Shown: piece after piece, positions 38,216-47,173 of the stretch
How the letters are laid out: every line of letters begins with the position of its first letter
Position numbering within the stretch: the stretch's first letter is position 1
Origin: Paenibacillus humicus NBRC 102415
GTDB taxonomy: Bacteria > Bacillota > Bacilli > Paenibacillales > Paenibacillaceae
Length of the DNA stretch: 64,000 nucleotides
Direction: 5' to 3'
Assembly (NCBI RefSeq): GCF_004000905.1
Contig: NZ_BIMD01000002.1
Coordinates: 169,255-233,254, forward strand
Notes under the pieces: model-generated
The model's database searches: none
Seen by the model: the letters and a program-made list of their open reading frames with translations, nothing else
Told to the model about the DNA's origin: nothing
Made by a program: the position numbers and the translations under genes

Positions 38216-39463
38216 ATGGGATTTCAAAAAATGCCGGGAACGCAGGATCTGCTGCCCGGACAAGTCGAGAGATGGCAGTTCGTCGAAAGCAAGGCGAGGG
38301 AAATATGCCGCAGATTCAACTTTCGCGAAATTCGTACGCCGATGTTCGAGTCGACGGACTTGTTCCGGCGCGGCGTTGGGGAGACGACGGATATCGTCGA
38401 GAAGGAAATGTACACGTTCGAGGACCGCGGCGGGCGCAGCCTGACGCTGCGTCCGGAAGGAACGGCCGGCGTCGTGCGCGCTTATGTCGAAAACAAGATG
38501 TACGGCGAACCCGATCTGACGAAGCTGTATTACATCGGGCCGATGTTCCGCTATGAGCGCCAGCAGGCCGGACGTTACCGCCAGTTCCACCAATTCGGCG
38601 TGGAAGCGCTCGGGTCGGTCGATCCGGCGCTCGATGCGGAGGTCATCGCGCTTGGATATACCTTCTACACGGAGGTCGGCCTGAGAGACGTGCGCGTGGA
38701 GATCAACTCCGTCGGGACGCCCGAGGTGCGCGCGGCGTTCCGCGGCAAGCTGCTTGAGTTCCTGGAGCCCAAGCGCAGCGTTCTATGCAAGGACTGCCAG
38801 TCCCGCATGGACCGCAATCCGCTGCGGGTACTGGACTGCAAGCACGACCAGCATCACTTCGAAGGCGCTCCGTCGATTCTCGATAGCCTGGACGAAGCCA
38901 GCAGCCGGCATTTCGAAAAGGTGAAGCAGCATCTGAGCGATATGGACATCCCGTATGACATCAACTCCCGGCTCGTGCGCGGACTTGATTATTACACGAA
39001 TACCGCCTTCGAGTTCAAAGCGGAGGGCATCGGCGCCATCGACACGATCGGCGGCGGAGGCCGCTACAACGGCCTCGTCGGCGAAATCGGCGGGCCGGAC
39101 CAGCCCGGCGTCGGATTCGGCCTCGGAATCGAGCGCACCGTCATGATTCTGGAGCACCAGCAGGGCGGCGAGGCGGCCAAGCCGCGCATCGACGTGTATC
39201 TGGTCGCTCTCGGCGAAGCGGCGGAGCGTGAGACGGTCAAGCAGCTTCAGCTGCTTCGCCAAGCCGGCTTGTCCGCAGAACGCGACTATCAGGGACGCAA
39301 GATGAAGGCGCAGATGAAATCGGCCGACCGTTACGCCGCGCGTTATACGGCGATTCTGGGCGACGACGAGCTGGCGGCCGGCCAGATTTCCCTTAAGGAG
39401 ATGGATACCGGCGAGCAGCGCATGGTTCCTCTCGCAAGCTTGGCTTCCGAAATCAAAGGCTGA
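38216..39463 (+). CDS. hisS: histidyl-tRNA synthetase
   Basis: Class II synthetase of 415 residues charging tRNA-His. Motif 2 region YIGPMFRYERQQAGRYRQF, the histidine-specific GLDYYTNTAFEF, and motif 3 VGFGLGIERTVMIL are present, with a C-terminal anticodon-binding domain. The start is the ATG at 38216 after AAGGAGGGG; the frame extends upstream through the T-box and is not used there. Confidence 0.97.
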   Translation: MGFQKMPGTQDLLPGQVERWQFVESKAREICRRFNFREIRTPMFESTDLFRRGVGETTDIVEKEMYTFEDRGGRSLTLRPEGTAGVVRAYVENKMYGEPDLTKLYYIGPMFRYERQQAGRYRQFHQFGVEALGSVDPALDAEVIALGYTFYTEVGLRDVRVEINSVGTPEVRAAFRGKLLEFLEPKRSVLCKDCQSRMDRNPLRVLDCKHDQHHFEGAPSILDSLDEASSRHFEKVKQHLSDMDIPYDINSRLVRGLDYYTNTAFEFKAEGIGAIDTIGGGGRYNGLVGEIGGPDQPGVGFGLGIERTVMILEHQQGGEAAKPRIDVYLVALGEAAERETVKQLQLLRQAGLSAERDYQGRKMKAQMKSADRYAARYTAILGDDELAAGQISLKEMDTGEQRMVPLASLASEIKG

Positions 39464-39599
39464 TCCGCATTCGGAATCCAACTGTCGACCGCATCCTTGA
39501 AAGTTCGGCCTTAGCCGCGGAATCGGAATTTCCAGCGATTTCAAGGCTACTCAAATAGAGCATGGGAACCCGTGCCAATCATCCGAAGGAGTGACAGAA

Positions 39600-41420
39600 A
39601 TGAGCGAACAAGCTTATCAATGCGGCCGGCTGACCAAAGCCGACGTAGGCAAGACCGTGGAACTGAAAGGATGGGTGCAGCGCCGGCGCGACCTCGGCGG
39701 CGTGCTGTTCATCGACCTGCGCGACCGCACGGGCATCGTACAGATCGTCTTCAATCCGGCTTATTCGGGCGACGCGCTCGGCATCGCCGACCGCGCGCGC
39801 AGCGAGTATGTGCTCGCTGTGAAGGGAACCGTCGTTGAACGCGACGCGGAAACTCGCAATCCGAACCTGGCCACCGGCGAGATCGAAGTCCGCATCACCG
39901 AGATCGAGATTCTCAATGCCGCCAAAACGCCGCCGTTTCCGATCGAGGACGGCATCGAGGTCGACGAGCCTCTCCGCCTGAAGTACCGCTACCTGGACCT
40001 GCGCCGTCCGGAGATGCAGCGCACGCTGCTGCTCCGCTCCAAGGCGTCCAAAATCTTCCGCGACTTCCTCGACGGAGAGGAATTCGTCGAAGTGGAAACG
40101 CCGATCCTCACCAAGAGCACGCCGGAGGGAGCGCGCGACTATCTCGTGCCGAGCCGCGTGCATCCGGAGGAGTTCTACGCGCTGCCGCAATCGCCGCAGC
40201 TCTTCAAGCAGCTGCTCATGGTCGGCGGCGTCGAGCGCTACTACCAGATCGCCCGCTGCTTCCGCGATGAGGATCTTCGCGCCGACCGCCAGCCGGAATT
40301 CACCCAGGTCGACATCGAGACTTCCTTCCTGACGCAAGACCAGCTGCTCGCGATGATGGAGAAGCTGGCCCAGCGCCTGTTCAAGGAAACGGTAGGCGCC
40401 GACATAACTGCCCCGTTCCAGCGCATCACCTATGCGGATGCCATGGACAAATACGGCTCCGACAAGCCGGATCTGCGCTTCGGTCTGGAAATTGAAGATA
40501 TTACGGACATCGTGAAGGACAGCGACGTGAAGGTGTTCGCGAGCGTAGCTGCTTCCGGCGGCGTCGTACGCGTCCTGAACGCCAAAGGCTGCGCAGGATG
40601 GAGCCGCAAGGAGCTTGACGACCTGCAGCCGTTCGCGGCCCGCTACGGCGGCAAGGGACTTGCCTGGATTACGGTGAAGGAAGGCGAATGGCGCGGTCCG
40701 ATCGTGAAATTCCTCAAGCCGGAGGAGATTCAGGCGCTGACCGGGCGTCTCGGCGTTGAAGAAGGGGATCTGCTGATGTTCTCCGCCGACAAGAAAAAGG
40801 TCGCAGCCGACGTTCTCGGCAACCTGCGGCTGAAGGTCGGACGCCAGCTGAACCTGATCGACGACTCCGTCTTCAAGTTCGCCTGGGTCGTGGACTTCCC
40901 GCTGCTCGGCTGGGACGAGGAAGCGAAGCGTTATGTCGCCGAGCATCATCCGTTCACCCGTCCGAAGGATGAGGATCTGCATCTGTTCGACACCGATCCC
41001 GGAGCGATCCGCGCTCAAGCCTACGATCTGGTGCTCAACGGATACGAGGTCGGCGGCGGCTCGATGCGGATCTACAAGCGGGATATCCAGGAGAAGATGT
41101 TCGCGGCGCTCGGCTTCAGCATGGAGGAGGCGCATGAGCAGTTCGGCTTCCTGCTGGACGCTTTCGAATACGGCACGCCTCCGCATGGCGGCATCGCTTT
41201 CGGCCTGGACCGCCTCATCATGCTGCTGGCCGGCCGCACCAACCTGCGCGAGACGATCGCCTTCCCGAAAACGGCGAGCGCGACCGACCTGCTGACGGCG
41301 GCTCCGTCTCCGGTGGATATCGCCCAGCTTCAGCAGCTGCATATCCGCACGGTTGCGAAAGCGGGCTCGAAGCCGGCTCCGGGAACGGCGCCGGCTCCAG
41401 CCACGGCCGTTCAATCGTAG
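39600..41420 (+). CDS. aspS: aspartyl-tRNA synthetase
   Basis: Class II synthetase of 606 residues with the bacterial AspRS plan: anticodon-binding OB fold (about 1-110), catalytic domain with [11 protein letters not shown], and the bacterial GAD insertion (about 290-420), ending in [15 protein letters not shown] (motif 3). The ATG at 39600 lies nine bases after GAAGGA; a GTG at 39591 is too close. It follows hisS by about 135 bases with no clear terminator, so both are under the T-box. Confidence 0.96.
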   Translation: MSEQAYQCGRLTKADVGKTVELKGWVQRRRDLGGVLFIDLRDRTGIVQIVFNPAYSGDALGIADRARSEYVLAVKGTVVERDAETRNPNLATGEIEVRITEIEILNAAKTPPFPIEDGIEVDEPLRLKYRYLDLRRPEMQRTLLLRSKASKIFRDFLDGEEFVEVETPILTKSTPEGARDYLVPSRVHPEEFYALPQSPQLFKQLLMVGGVERYYQIARCFRDEDLRADRQPEFTQVDIETSFLTQDQLLAMMEKLAQRLFKETVGADITAPFQRITYADAMDKYGSDKPDLRFGLEIEDITDIVKDSDVKVFASVAASGGVVRVLNAKGCAGWSRKELDDLQPFAARYGGKGLAWITVKEGEWRGPIVKFLKPEEIQALTGRLGVEEGDLLMFSADKKKVAADVLGNLRLKVGRQLNLIDDSVFKFAWVVDFPLLGWDEEAKRYVAEHHPFTRPKDEDLHLFDTDPGAIRAQAYDLVLNGYEVGGGSMRIYKRDIQEKMFAALGFSMEEAHEQFGFLLDAFEYGTPPHGGIAFGLDRLIMLLAGRTNLRETIAFPKTASATDLLTAAPSPVDIAQLQQLHIRTVAKAGSKPAPGTAPAPATAVQS

Positions 41421-41457
41421 TCGAGGGACCCCTGCAAATTACAGGCATGGAAGCAGG

Positions 41458-41481
41458 CCGCACCGGAACCGGTGCGGTTTT
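41458..41481 (+). terminator. hairpin after aspS, possible weak terminator
   Basis: CCGCACCGG-AA-CCGGTGCGG is a perfect inverted repeat (41458-41477) followed by only four T. Confidence 0.5.
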
Positions 41482-41526
41482 GCCCTGCCTGAAAGGATAA
41501 CGAAAAGGATAAAGGAGGAAATGCCC

Positions 41527-42282
41527 ATGCTCAATCAATTTTCCCGAACGGAGCTTGCCTTCGGGCCTGAAGGCATCGAAGCCATGAAGCGGAGCACCGT
41601 CGCCGTGCTCGGCATCGGCGGCGTCGGCTCGATCGCGGCCGAGGCTCTGGCCCGTACCGGCGTCGGCCGGATCATCCTGATCGACAAGGATGTCGTGGAC
41701 ATCACCAATATCAACCGGCAGATCCACGCCTTGACGACGACGGTCGGCGAGCCGAAGGCGGATCTCATGCGGGACCGCATCAAGCTGATCAATCCCGAGT
41801 GCGACGTCGTCAGCCTGAGAATGTTCTATACCGAGGAGACGTACGAGAAGCTGTTCGAATACCCGCTCGATTATGTGCTCGACGCATCCGACACGATTTC
41901 CTACAAGGTCCACCTCATCAAGCAGTGCCTGGAGCGGAACATTCCGATCATCTCCAGCATGGGGGCTGCGAACAAGGTCGATCCGACCAAGTTTCAGGTG
42001 ACGGATATTTCCAAGACCCATACGGATCCCGTCGCGCGCGTCGTCCGGCAGAAGCTGCGCCGCGAAGGCGTGAAGAAAGGGGTCCAGGTCGTCTTTTCGT
42101 CGGAAGAGCCTAAAAAGCCGCGCGAGGACGTCACCCAGCGGATCGTGCCGGACAACGCTCCGGAAATCCGCAAAGCCCAGCAGCCGCCTGCCAGCAATGC
42201 CTTCGTGCCGCCGGTAGCGGGACTGATCATGGTCAGCGTCGCCGTTCGGGAGCTGCTCGCCAAATCCGGAATTTCTCTGTAA
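41527..42282 (+). CDS. tcdA: tRNA threonylcarbamoyladenosine dehydratase (TcdA/YrvM)
   Basis: E1-like ThiF-family enzyme, 251 residues, that cyclises t6A37 to ct6A in tRNA. The ATP loop is VLGIGGVGSIAAEAL near residues 21-35, with NINRQ and a LDASDTISYK stretch. The ATG at 41527 lies eight bases after AAGGAGG; an ATG at 41521 is too close. The position after aspS matches yrvM. Confidence 0.9.
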   Translation: MLNQFSRTELAFGPEGIEAMKRSTVAVLGIGGVGSIAAEALARTGVGRIILIDKDVVDITNINRQIHALTTTVGEPKADLMRDRIKLINPECDVVSLRMFYTEETYEKLFEYPLDYVLDASDTISYKVHLIKQCLERNIPIISSMGAANKVDPTKFQVTDISKTHTDPVARVVRQKLRREGVKKGVQVVFSSEEPKKPREDVTQRIVPDNAPEIRKAQQPPASNAFVPPVAGLIMVSVAVRELLAKSGISL

Positions 42283-42300
42283 GCTTTCCTGTTCAATAGA

Positions 42301-42336
42301 CAAAGGCGGATCTCGATTAGAGGCCGCCTTTGTTTT
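42301..42336 (+). terminator. terminator after tcdA
   Basis: CAAAGGCGG (42301-42309) pairs with CCGCCTTTG (42324-42332), followed by TTTTAT. Confidence 0.85.
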
Positions 42337-42416
42337 ATATCTATTCATAATATTACATATTAAGTTATGTATAGGGTAGATATGCAATTGAAAAGGCCTA
42401 TTTTGCGTAATCTATA

Positions 42417-42445
42417 TTGACATAAAGCTTCAAATTGGATACCAT
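42417..42445 (+). promoter_or_regulatory. promoter of adenosine deaminase gene
   Basis: Perfect TTGACA (42417-42422), 17-base spacer, TACCAT (42440-42445) within an AT-rich 180-base gap. No purine riboswitch sequence was recognised. Confidence 0.6.
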
Positions 42446-42478
42446 CATCTCTAATTAATCTACGGGATGGTGCATATC

Positions 42479-43522
42479 ATGGTCACGACGAATCTGATGA
42501 GGCGTTTGCCGAAAATCGAATTGCACTGCCATCTCGACGGAAGCGTCAGGCCGGCGACAGCCGCGGAGATCGCCGAGGAGGAAGGAATCGAGCTGAGCTG
42601 CCGCGATTTGCGGGATTTGACGGACCGCATGACCGCGCCTCCTTCCTGCAGCAGTCTGGTGGAATATTTGGAGCGGTTCGAGCTTCCGCTGCTGCTGATG
42701 CAGTCGGCATCCTCGCTGTCGCGCATCGCATTCGAGGCCGCAGAGGATGCGGCTCTGGACAACGTCCGCTACCTGGAAGTGCGCTTCGCGCCGCATCTTC
42801 ATACCCGCCGGGGGCTGACGGTCGAGGAGGTCATCGAGTCCGTCGGCTCCGGCCTTCGCGCCGCGGAGCAGAAATACGGCCACTGCGTGCGCATGATTCT
42901 GATCTGCATGCGGCATCATGGACAGATGGACAACGAGGAGATCGTGAGGGCCGCCGCACGCTATTATGGGCAAGGAGTTGTCGGGGTCGATTTGGCCGGC
43001 GACGAGGCCGGCTATCCGAACGAGCTGCATGCGGAAGTATTCGAGCTGGCCGACCGCCTCGGGCTGCCGATCACGATCCATGCCGGCGAGGCGGCGGGGG
43101 CATGCAGCATCCGCTGCGCGGTCGAGAAGCTCCGGGCGCGCCGGATCGGACACGGGGTCAGGCTGCAGGAGGATGCCGAGGTGACGGAGCTCATCCGCGT
43201 CAAGGGAATTCCCCTCGAGCTGTGCGTCATCAGCAATGTGCAGACGAAGGCGGTATCCTGCATGGAGGCGCATCCGATCCGCAGCTACCTGGACAGCGGC
43301 CTGCTGGTGACAGTCAATACGGATAATCCGACCGTCTCGGGAACGAACCAGACGCGGGAGTACGAAAATCTGACTCGCCGGTTCCGCTTCTCCGCCGGAG
43401 ATATCCGCAAGGTCGCCGGCCATGCGATCAATGCGGCTTTTGTCGACGAGGACCGGAAGCGCCAGCTGCGGGAGCTGTTCGAGCGCGAATGGTCCGAGCT
43501 TGGGCTGGCGGCGGAGGCCTGA
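42479..43522 (+). CDS. add: adenosine deaminase
   Basis: Zinc enzyme, 347 residues, converting adenosine to inosine. Visible motifs: KIELHCHLDGS (zinc HxH), ITIHAGEAAG, RRIGHGVRL, VISNVQT and TVNTDNPTVSG, which together are the full metal and catalytic set. The ATG at 42479 has GGGATGG at 8-14 bases upstream; the ATG at 42467 is an alternative. It is interposed between tcdA and rarA, which are adjacent in B. subtilis. Confidence 0.93.
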   Translation: MVTTNLMRRLPKIELHCHLDGSVRPATAAEIAEEEGIELSCRDLRDLTDRMTAPPSCSSLVEYLERFELPLLLMQSASSLSRIAFEAAEDAALDNVRYLEVRFAPHLHTRRGLTVEEVIESVGSGLRAAEQKYGHCVRMILICMRHHGQMDNEEIVRAAARYYGQGVVGVDLAGDEAGYPNELHAEVFELADRLGLPITIHAGEAAGACSIRCAVEKLRARRIGHGVRLQEDAEVTELIRVKGIPLELCVISNVQTKAVSCMEAHPIRSYLDSGLLVTVNTDNPTVSGTNQTREYENLTRRFRFSAGDIRKVAGHAINAAFVDEDRKRQLRELFEREWSELGLAAEA

Positions 43523-43635
43523 GATTGCCGGGCAGAGCGATCCGCAACCGGAGGATTTCCAGGCGAAGGAATTGATTGCCAAAGACCTGAATGGGATTGA
43601 AACAGCAGGCGTGAAGGAAAGGCAATTCCGGATTG

Positions 43636-43667
43636 AAAAGGGGACAGACTTTGTGTCTGTCCTTTTT
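43636..43667 (+). terminator. terminator after adenosine deaminase gene
   Basis: GGACAGAC (43642-43649) pairs with GTCTGTCC (43655-43662) around TTTGT, with AAAAG before and five T after. The remaining 43668-43795 shows no gene. Confidence 0.9.
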
Positions 43668-43795
43668 CTCGTGCGTCGGAGGTTCAGCTGTCGGCCGCGC
43701 AGGGGAATCCCGGCTTCGCCGTAATGCTCCAGGAGCGGAACGGGCGGAGCCAGGTTCAGCTTCGGCTCAAGCGCGATGGATTTCATGGCGAACGT

Positions 43796-43824
43796 TTGTG
43801 CCCTATCCGCAGCTGTGATACACT
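43796..43824 (+). promoter_or_regulatory. promoter of rarA
   Basis: TTGTGC (43796-43801), 17-base spacer, TACACT (43819-43824), 88 bases before the ATG. Confidence 0.55.
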
Positions 43825-43911
43825 TTTTCTAAAGGAATCCGGCTGTCCGGGAACCGGCTGCGGCCTTCCCGGACATCCCTCAGTCCAGCATAGTACAGGG
43901 GATGTTGCGAG

Positions 43912-45219
43912 ATGGACTTATTTGATTATAAAGAAGAAAAGGAGCAGCCGCGGGCGCGGCTGCTTGCGGACCGCATGCGTCCGCGGACGCTGGACGAATA
44001 TATCGGCCAAGAGGATGTCGTCGGCCCCGGAACGCTGCTGAGGCGCGCGATCGAAGGCGACCAGGTCAGCTCGCTGCTCCTGTTCGGCCCTCCGGGCAGC
44101 GGCAAAACGACGCTGGCGAACATCATTTCCAACCGTACCGAGGGGGAGTTCGTGAAGCTCAATGCCGTCGACGCGTCGGTCAAGGATGTGCGGGACGTCA
44201 TCGAGCGGGCAAAGAGCGCCAAGTCCCTGTACGGGCGCAAGACGATTCTCTTTCTCGACGAGGTGCACCGCTTCAACTCTTCGCGCCAGGATGCGCTGCT
44301 TCCGGCGGTCGAGCAGGGAATCATCATTTTCATCGGGGCGACGACCGAGAACCCGTTCCATTCCGTCAACGGCGCCTTGCTGTCCCGCTCGACGCTGTTC
44401 CGTCTCCACGCGCTGGAGAGCAGGCATGCGCTGGAGGCGATGTCCCGGGCGATCGCGGACAAGGAGCGCGGGCTCGGATTCATGAAGCTGGATGTGGAGC
44501 ACGAAGCTCTCGAGCATATCGCAGGCATGGCGGGAGGAGATATCCGCCGCGCGCTCAACGCCCTTGAGCTGGCGGCCGTGACAACCCCGTCGGAGCCGGA
44601 CGGCACGGTCGTGGTCACGCTGGAGGTCGCCCAGGAATCGATCCGCAGCCGGGCGGTCCAAGCGGATGAATCGACCCAATACGACGTGCTGTCGGCTTTC
44701 CACAAAAGCATCCGGGGTTCGAGCGATGCGGCCTTGTTCTGGTTTCTGTACGCGGTGGAGAAGCTCGGGATGGACCCGATGGTGTTCATCCGCAGGCTGA
44801 TCGTCGCTTGCAGCGAGGATATCGGACTTGCGAATCCGCAGGCGATGGTGCAGGCGGTGACGAGCATGGACGCCTATCACAAGATCGGCTGGCCGGAAGC
44901 CAAGTACAATGTGGCGCAGGCGATCCTTTTCGCTGTAGAGAGTCCCAAGTCCAACGCGGCCGCCATGGCGATATCCAGAGCGACGCAGAAGATCGAAGCG
45001 GTAGGAACGGCGGAGGTGCCGATGCACTTGAGGGATACCCACTACAAGGGCGCCGGGAAGCTCGGCCACAAAGGGTACAAATACCCGCATGATTTCCCCG
45101 GCCACTACGTCGTGCAGCAGTATTATCCGGATCGGCTGGCCGGCTCGTCCGTGTATGAAGCGACCCGCCAGGGCATGGAGGACAAGATTCGCCAGAACCA
45201 GGACCGGCGTCCCAAATAG
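43912..45219 (+). CDS. rarA: replication-associated recombination protein RarA (MgsA)
   Basis: AAA+ ATPase of 435 residues acting at stalled forks. Walker A is FGPPGSGKTTLA (near 59), Walker B LFLDEVHRFN, sensor GATTENPF. The C-terminal part contains MAGGDIRRALNALELA and a tetramerisation region with AEVPMHLRDTHYKGAGKLGHK (landmark, near the end). The order tcdA-(add)-rarA fits B. subtilis yrvM-yrvN. Confidence 0.94.
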   Translation: MDLFDYKEEKEQPRARLLADRMRPRTLDEYIGQEDVVGPGTLLRRAIEGDQVSSLLLFGPPGSGKTTLANIISNRTEGEFVKLNAVDASVKDVRDVIERAKSAKSLYGRKTILFLDEVHRFNSSRQDALLPAVEQGIIIFIGATTENPFHSVNGALLSRSTLFRLHALESRHALEAMSRAIADKERGLGFMKLDVEHEALEHIAGMAGGDIRRALNALELAAVTTPSEPDGTVVVTLEVAQESIRSRAVQADESTQYDVLSAFHKSIRGSSDAALFWFLYAVEKLGMDPMVFIRRLIVACSEDIGLANPQAMVQAVTSMDAYHKIGWPEAKYNVAQAILFAVESPKSNAAAMAISRATQKIEAVGTAEVPMHLRDTHYKGAGKLGHKGYKYPHDFPGHYVVQQYYPDRLAGSSVYEATRQGMEDKIRQNQDRRPK

Positions 45220-45291
45220 ACGGAGCGATATGTCCGGCAAGCGCCGTGCGGCCCGGTAAATTCAGGGCGGTTACAACGGAAAGGAAAGATC

Positions 45292-45317
45292 GGAGGGACC
45301 GGTCCTTCCTTTTTTTG
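45292..45317 (+). terminator. terminator after rarA
   Basis: GGAGGG/CCTTCC stem closing on ACCGGT (45292-45309), followed by TTTTTTT. Confidence 0.75.
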
Positions 45318-45368
45318 TTTCTTGTGTTTTGAAACGAGAAAAAAAGGCTATTCAAATAAAAAGGTTAG

Positions 45369-45384
45369 TGCTAAGATTTAAGCA
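45369..45384. promoter_or_regulatory. imperfect palindrome in mntH upstream region, candidate metal-regulator site
   Basis: TGCT-AAGATTTA-AGCA matches its own reverse complement at 12 of 16 positions. It overlaps the -10 region of a weak promoter (TTCAAA at 45351, AGATTT at 45374). MntR is the expected regulator of mntH in this group, but this is not a close match to its known box. Confidence 0.3.
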
Positions 45385-45515
45385 TAGGAACATTTGCGGA
45401 GATGGGTTCATATACAAGTAAGACAGGATCAAGATCGAATGGCTCTTTTTTTTGGCTCAAAAGTTTCCCTAGGTCAACATATATGGATGGATACAAGTTT
45501 AGGAGGAGAGACATC

Positions 45516-46871
45516 ATGAACGAGGAAAGCGCCCTGATCACTACCCGGGATAAAGGCTGGAACCGCGCATCCGGCAGGCCTTCGCTCGCTGAAGTGAACG
45601 GCTCCCTGAGCGTTCCGACGAAAGGCGGATGGTTCCGGAAGCTGCTCGCCTTTATGGGACCGGGATATCTGGTTGCCGTCGGATACATGGATCCCGGCAA
45701 CTGGGCGACGGATCTGGCCGGAGGCTCGCTGTTCGGCTACACGCTGCTGTCGGTCGTCCTGCTGTCCAATCTTATCGCGATCCTGCTGCAAGCGCTGGCC
45801 GGCAAGCTCGGCATCGTCACCGGCAGGGATTTGGCGCAAGCCTGCCGCGACCATTACAGCAAGCCTGTATCCGTCGCGCTGTGGGTGCTGTGCGAGCTGG
45901 CGATCGCGGCTTGCGATCTGGCGGAGCTGATCGGCACCGCCATCGCCCTCAATCTTCTATTCGGCATGCCGCTCCTGTGGGGCGTCATCCTGACGGCATT
46001 CGACGTCATCATCGTCCTGATGCTGCAGAACAAAGGCTTCCGCTACATGGAGGCGCTCGTCATTACGTTGATCGGCACGATCGGCCTCTGCTTCCTGATC
46101 GAGCTGTTGTGGGCGCAGCCGGTCATGGCCGATGTCATGAAGGGCTTCATCCCCCGGGCGGAAATCGTCTCCAACCCGGCCATGCTCTATATCGCGATCG
46201 GCATCCTGGGAGCAACCGTCATGCCGCATAATCTGTATCTGCATTCTTCCATCGTCCAGACGAGGAAATTCGAGCAGACTCCGCTCGGCAAGCGCGAAGC
46301 GATCCGCTACGCGACCTGGGATTCGACGATCGCCCTTTTTCTGGCCCTGTTCATCAATGCGGCCATCCTCATCGTAGCCGGAGCGGTCTTCCATACTTCC
46401 GGCCATACCGATATCGCGGATATCGGCGATGCGTACCATCTGCTGACGCCTCTCATGGGCGGGGCGCTCGCCAGCATCCTGTTCGGCGTCGCTCTGCTGG
46501 CGGCCGGACAGAACTCGACCTTGACGGGAACGCTGGCCGGACAGATCGTCATGGAAGGCTTTCTGAACATCCGCATGAAGGCTTGGCTGCGGAGGCTGAT
46601 CACCCGTCTCATCGCAGTCGTGCCGGCCGTCATCGTGACCTTCATGTACGGGGAGAAAGGGACGACCGACCTGCTCATTTTCAGCCAGGTGGTGCTGAGC
46701 TTCCAACTGAGCTTTGCCGTATTCCCGCTCGTGCTGTTCACGGGAGACCGCAAGAAGATGGGCGAGTTCGCCAACAAGCCGGCAACCAAAGTTCTGGCTT
46801 GGACGTGCGGCTGCCTGATCGCCGTGCTCAACCTGTACCTGCTCGGCGCTACGATCTACAGCTGGATTTGA
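45516..46871 (+). CDS. mntH: Nramp-family divalent metal transporter MntH
   Basis: Proton-coupled manganese/iron importer of 451 residues, about 11 membrane helices. The metal-binding DPGN is at 59-62 ([15 protein letters not shown]) and the sixth-helix motif is [15 protein letters not shown]. The start is the ATG at 45516 after AGGAGGAG; an in-frame extension to 45402 has no ribosome site. It is a single-gene unit with terminators on both sides. Confidence 0.95.
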   Translation: MNEESALITTRDKGWNRASGRPSLAEVNGSLSVPTKGGWFRKLLAFMGPGYLVAVGYMDPGNWATDLAGGSLFGYTLLSVVLLSNLIAILLQALAGKLGIVTGRDLAQACRDHYSKPVSVALWVLCELAIAACDLAELIGTAIALNLLFGMPLLWGVILTAFDVIIVLMLQNKGFRYMEALVITLIGTIGLCFLIELLWAQPVMADVMKGFIPRAEIVSNPAMLYIAIGILGATVMPHNLYLHSSIVQTRKFEQTPLGKREAIRYATWDSTIALFLALFINAAILIVAGAVFHTSGHTDIADIGDAYHLLTPLMGGALASILFGVALLAAGQNSTLTGTLAGQIVMEGFLNIRMKAWLRRLITRLIAVVPAVIVTFMYGEKGTTDLLIFSQVVLSFQLSFAVFPLVLFTGDRKKMGEFANKPATKVLAWTCGCLIAVLNLYLLGATIYSWI

Positions 46872-46892
46872 ACGGAGATTCCAGGATAGGCA

Positions 46893-46931
46893 GGATTCTT
46901 TGCCGGACCACGGCGGAAGGGTCCTTTTTTC
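46893..46931 (+). terminator. terminator after mntH
   Basis: GGATTCTTTGCCG (46893-46905) pairs with CGGCGGAAGGGTCC (46911-46924) with one bulge and several G-U pairs, followed by six T. The following 46932-47105 shows no gene. Confidence 0.7.
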
Positions 46932-47110
46932 TTCTTCTTGTTTGTCCCAAACGAGCTTCAACTGTCATATGGGGCTTCTGAGAGCCATAGTAATGGAAAT
47001 AATCAGACAAATCGTCCTCATGCCGCCGATAACGGACTTATCGTGAGCCGCAGGCGGTTTGACCGGGAATGCCGTCATGGACTACAGTACTTCTTAATAG
47101 ATTTGATGCC

Positions 47111-47173
47111 GGGGAGGTGCGCCTGTCCTTGAGCTTGCCGAACATCGGCGCCGGGAGACAGGCAAATGAGTGA
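47111..47173 (+). promoter_or_regulatory. structured leader with possible 14-residue leader peptide
   Basis: GGGGAGG (47111-47117) is followed at 47129 by a TTG-started frame (MSLPNIGAGRQANE) whose TGA (47171-47173) overlaps the GTG of the next gene in GTGA. The same bases form a stem GCCTGTC (47121-47127) / GACAGGC (47157-47163) with an inner GCCGA/TCGGC hairpin. This fits a leader peptide or a translational control hairpin. Confidence 0.35.

Noticed and set aside
42337..42478. Purine riboswitch before adenosine deaminase
   Set aside because: The conserved junction and loop sequences are absent; a simple promoter explains the region.
47000..47169. M-box or manganese (yybP-ykoY) riboswitch before the CNNM gene
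   Set aside because: No match to the conserved core sequences of either class could be found by eye.
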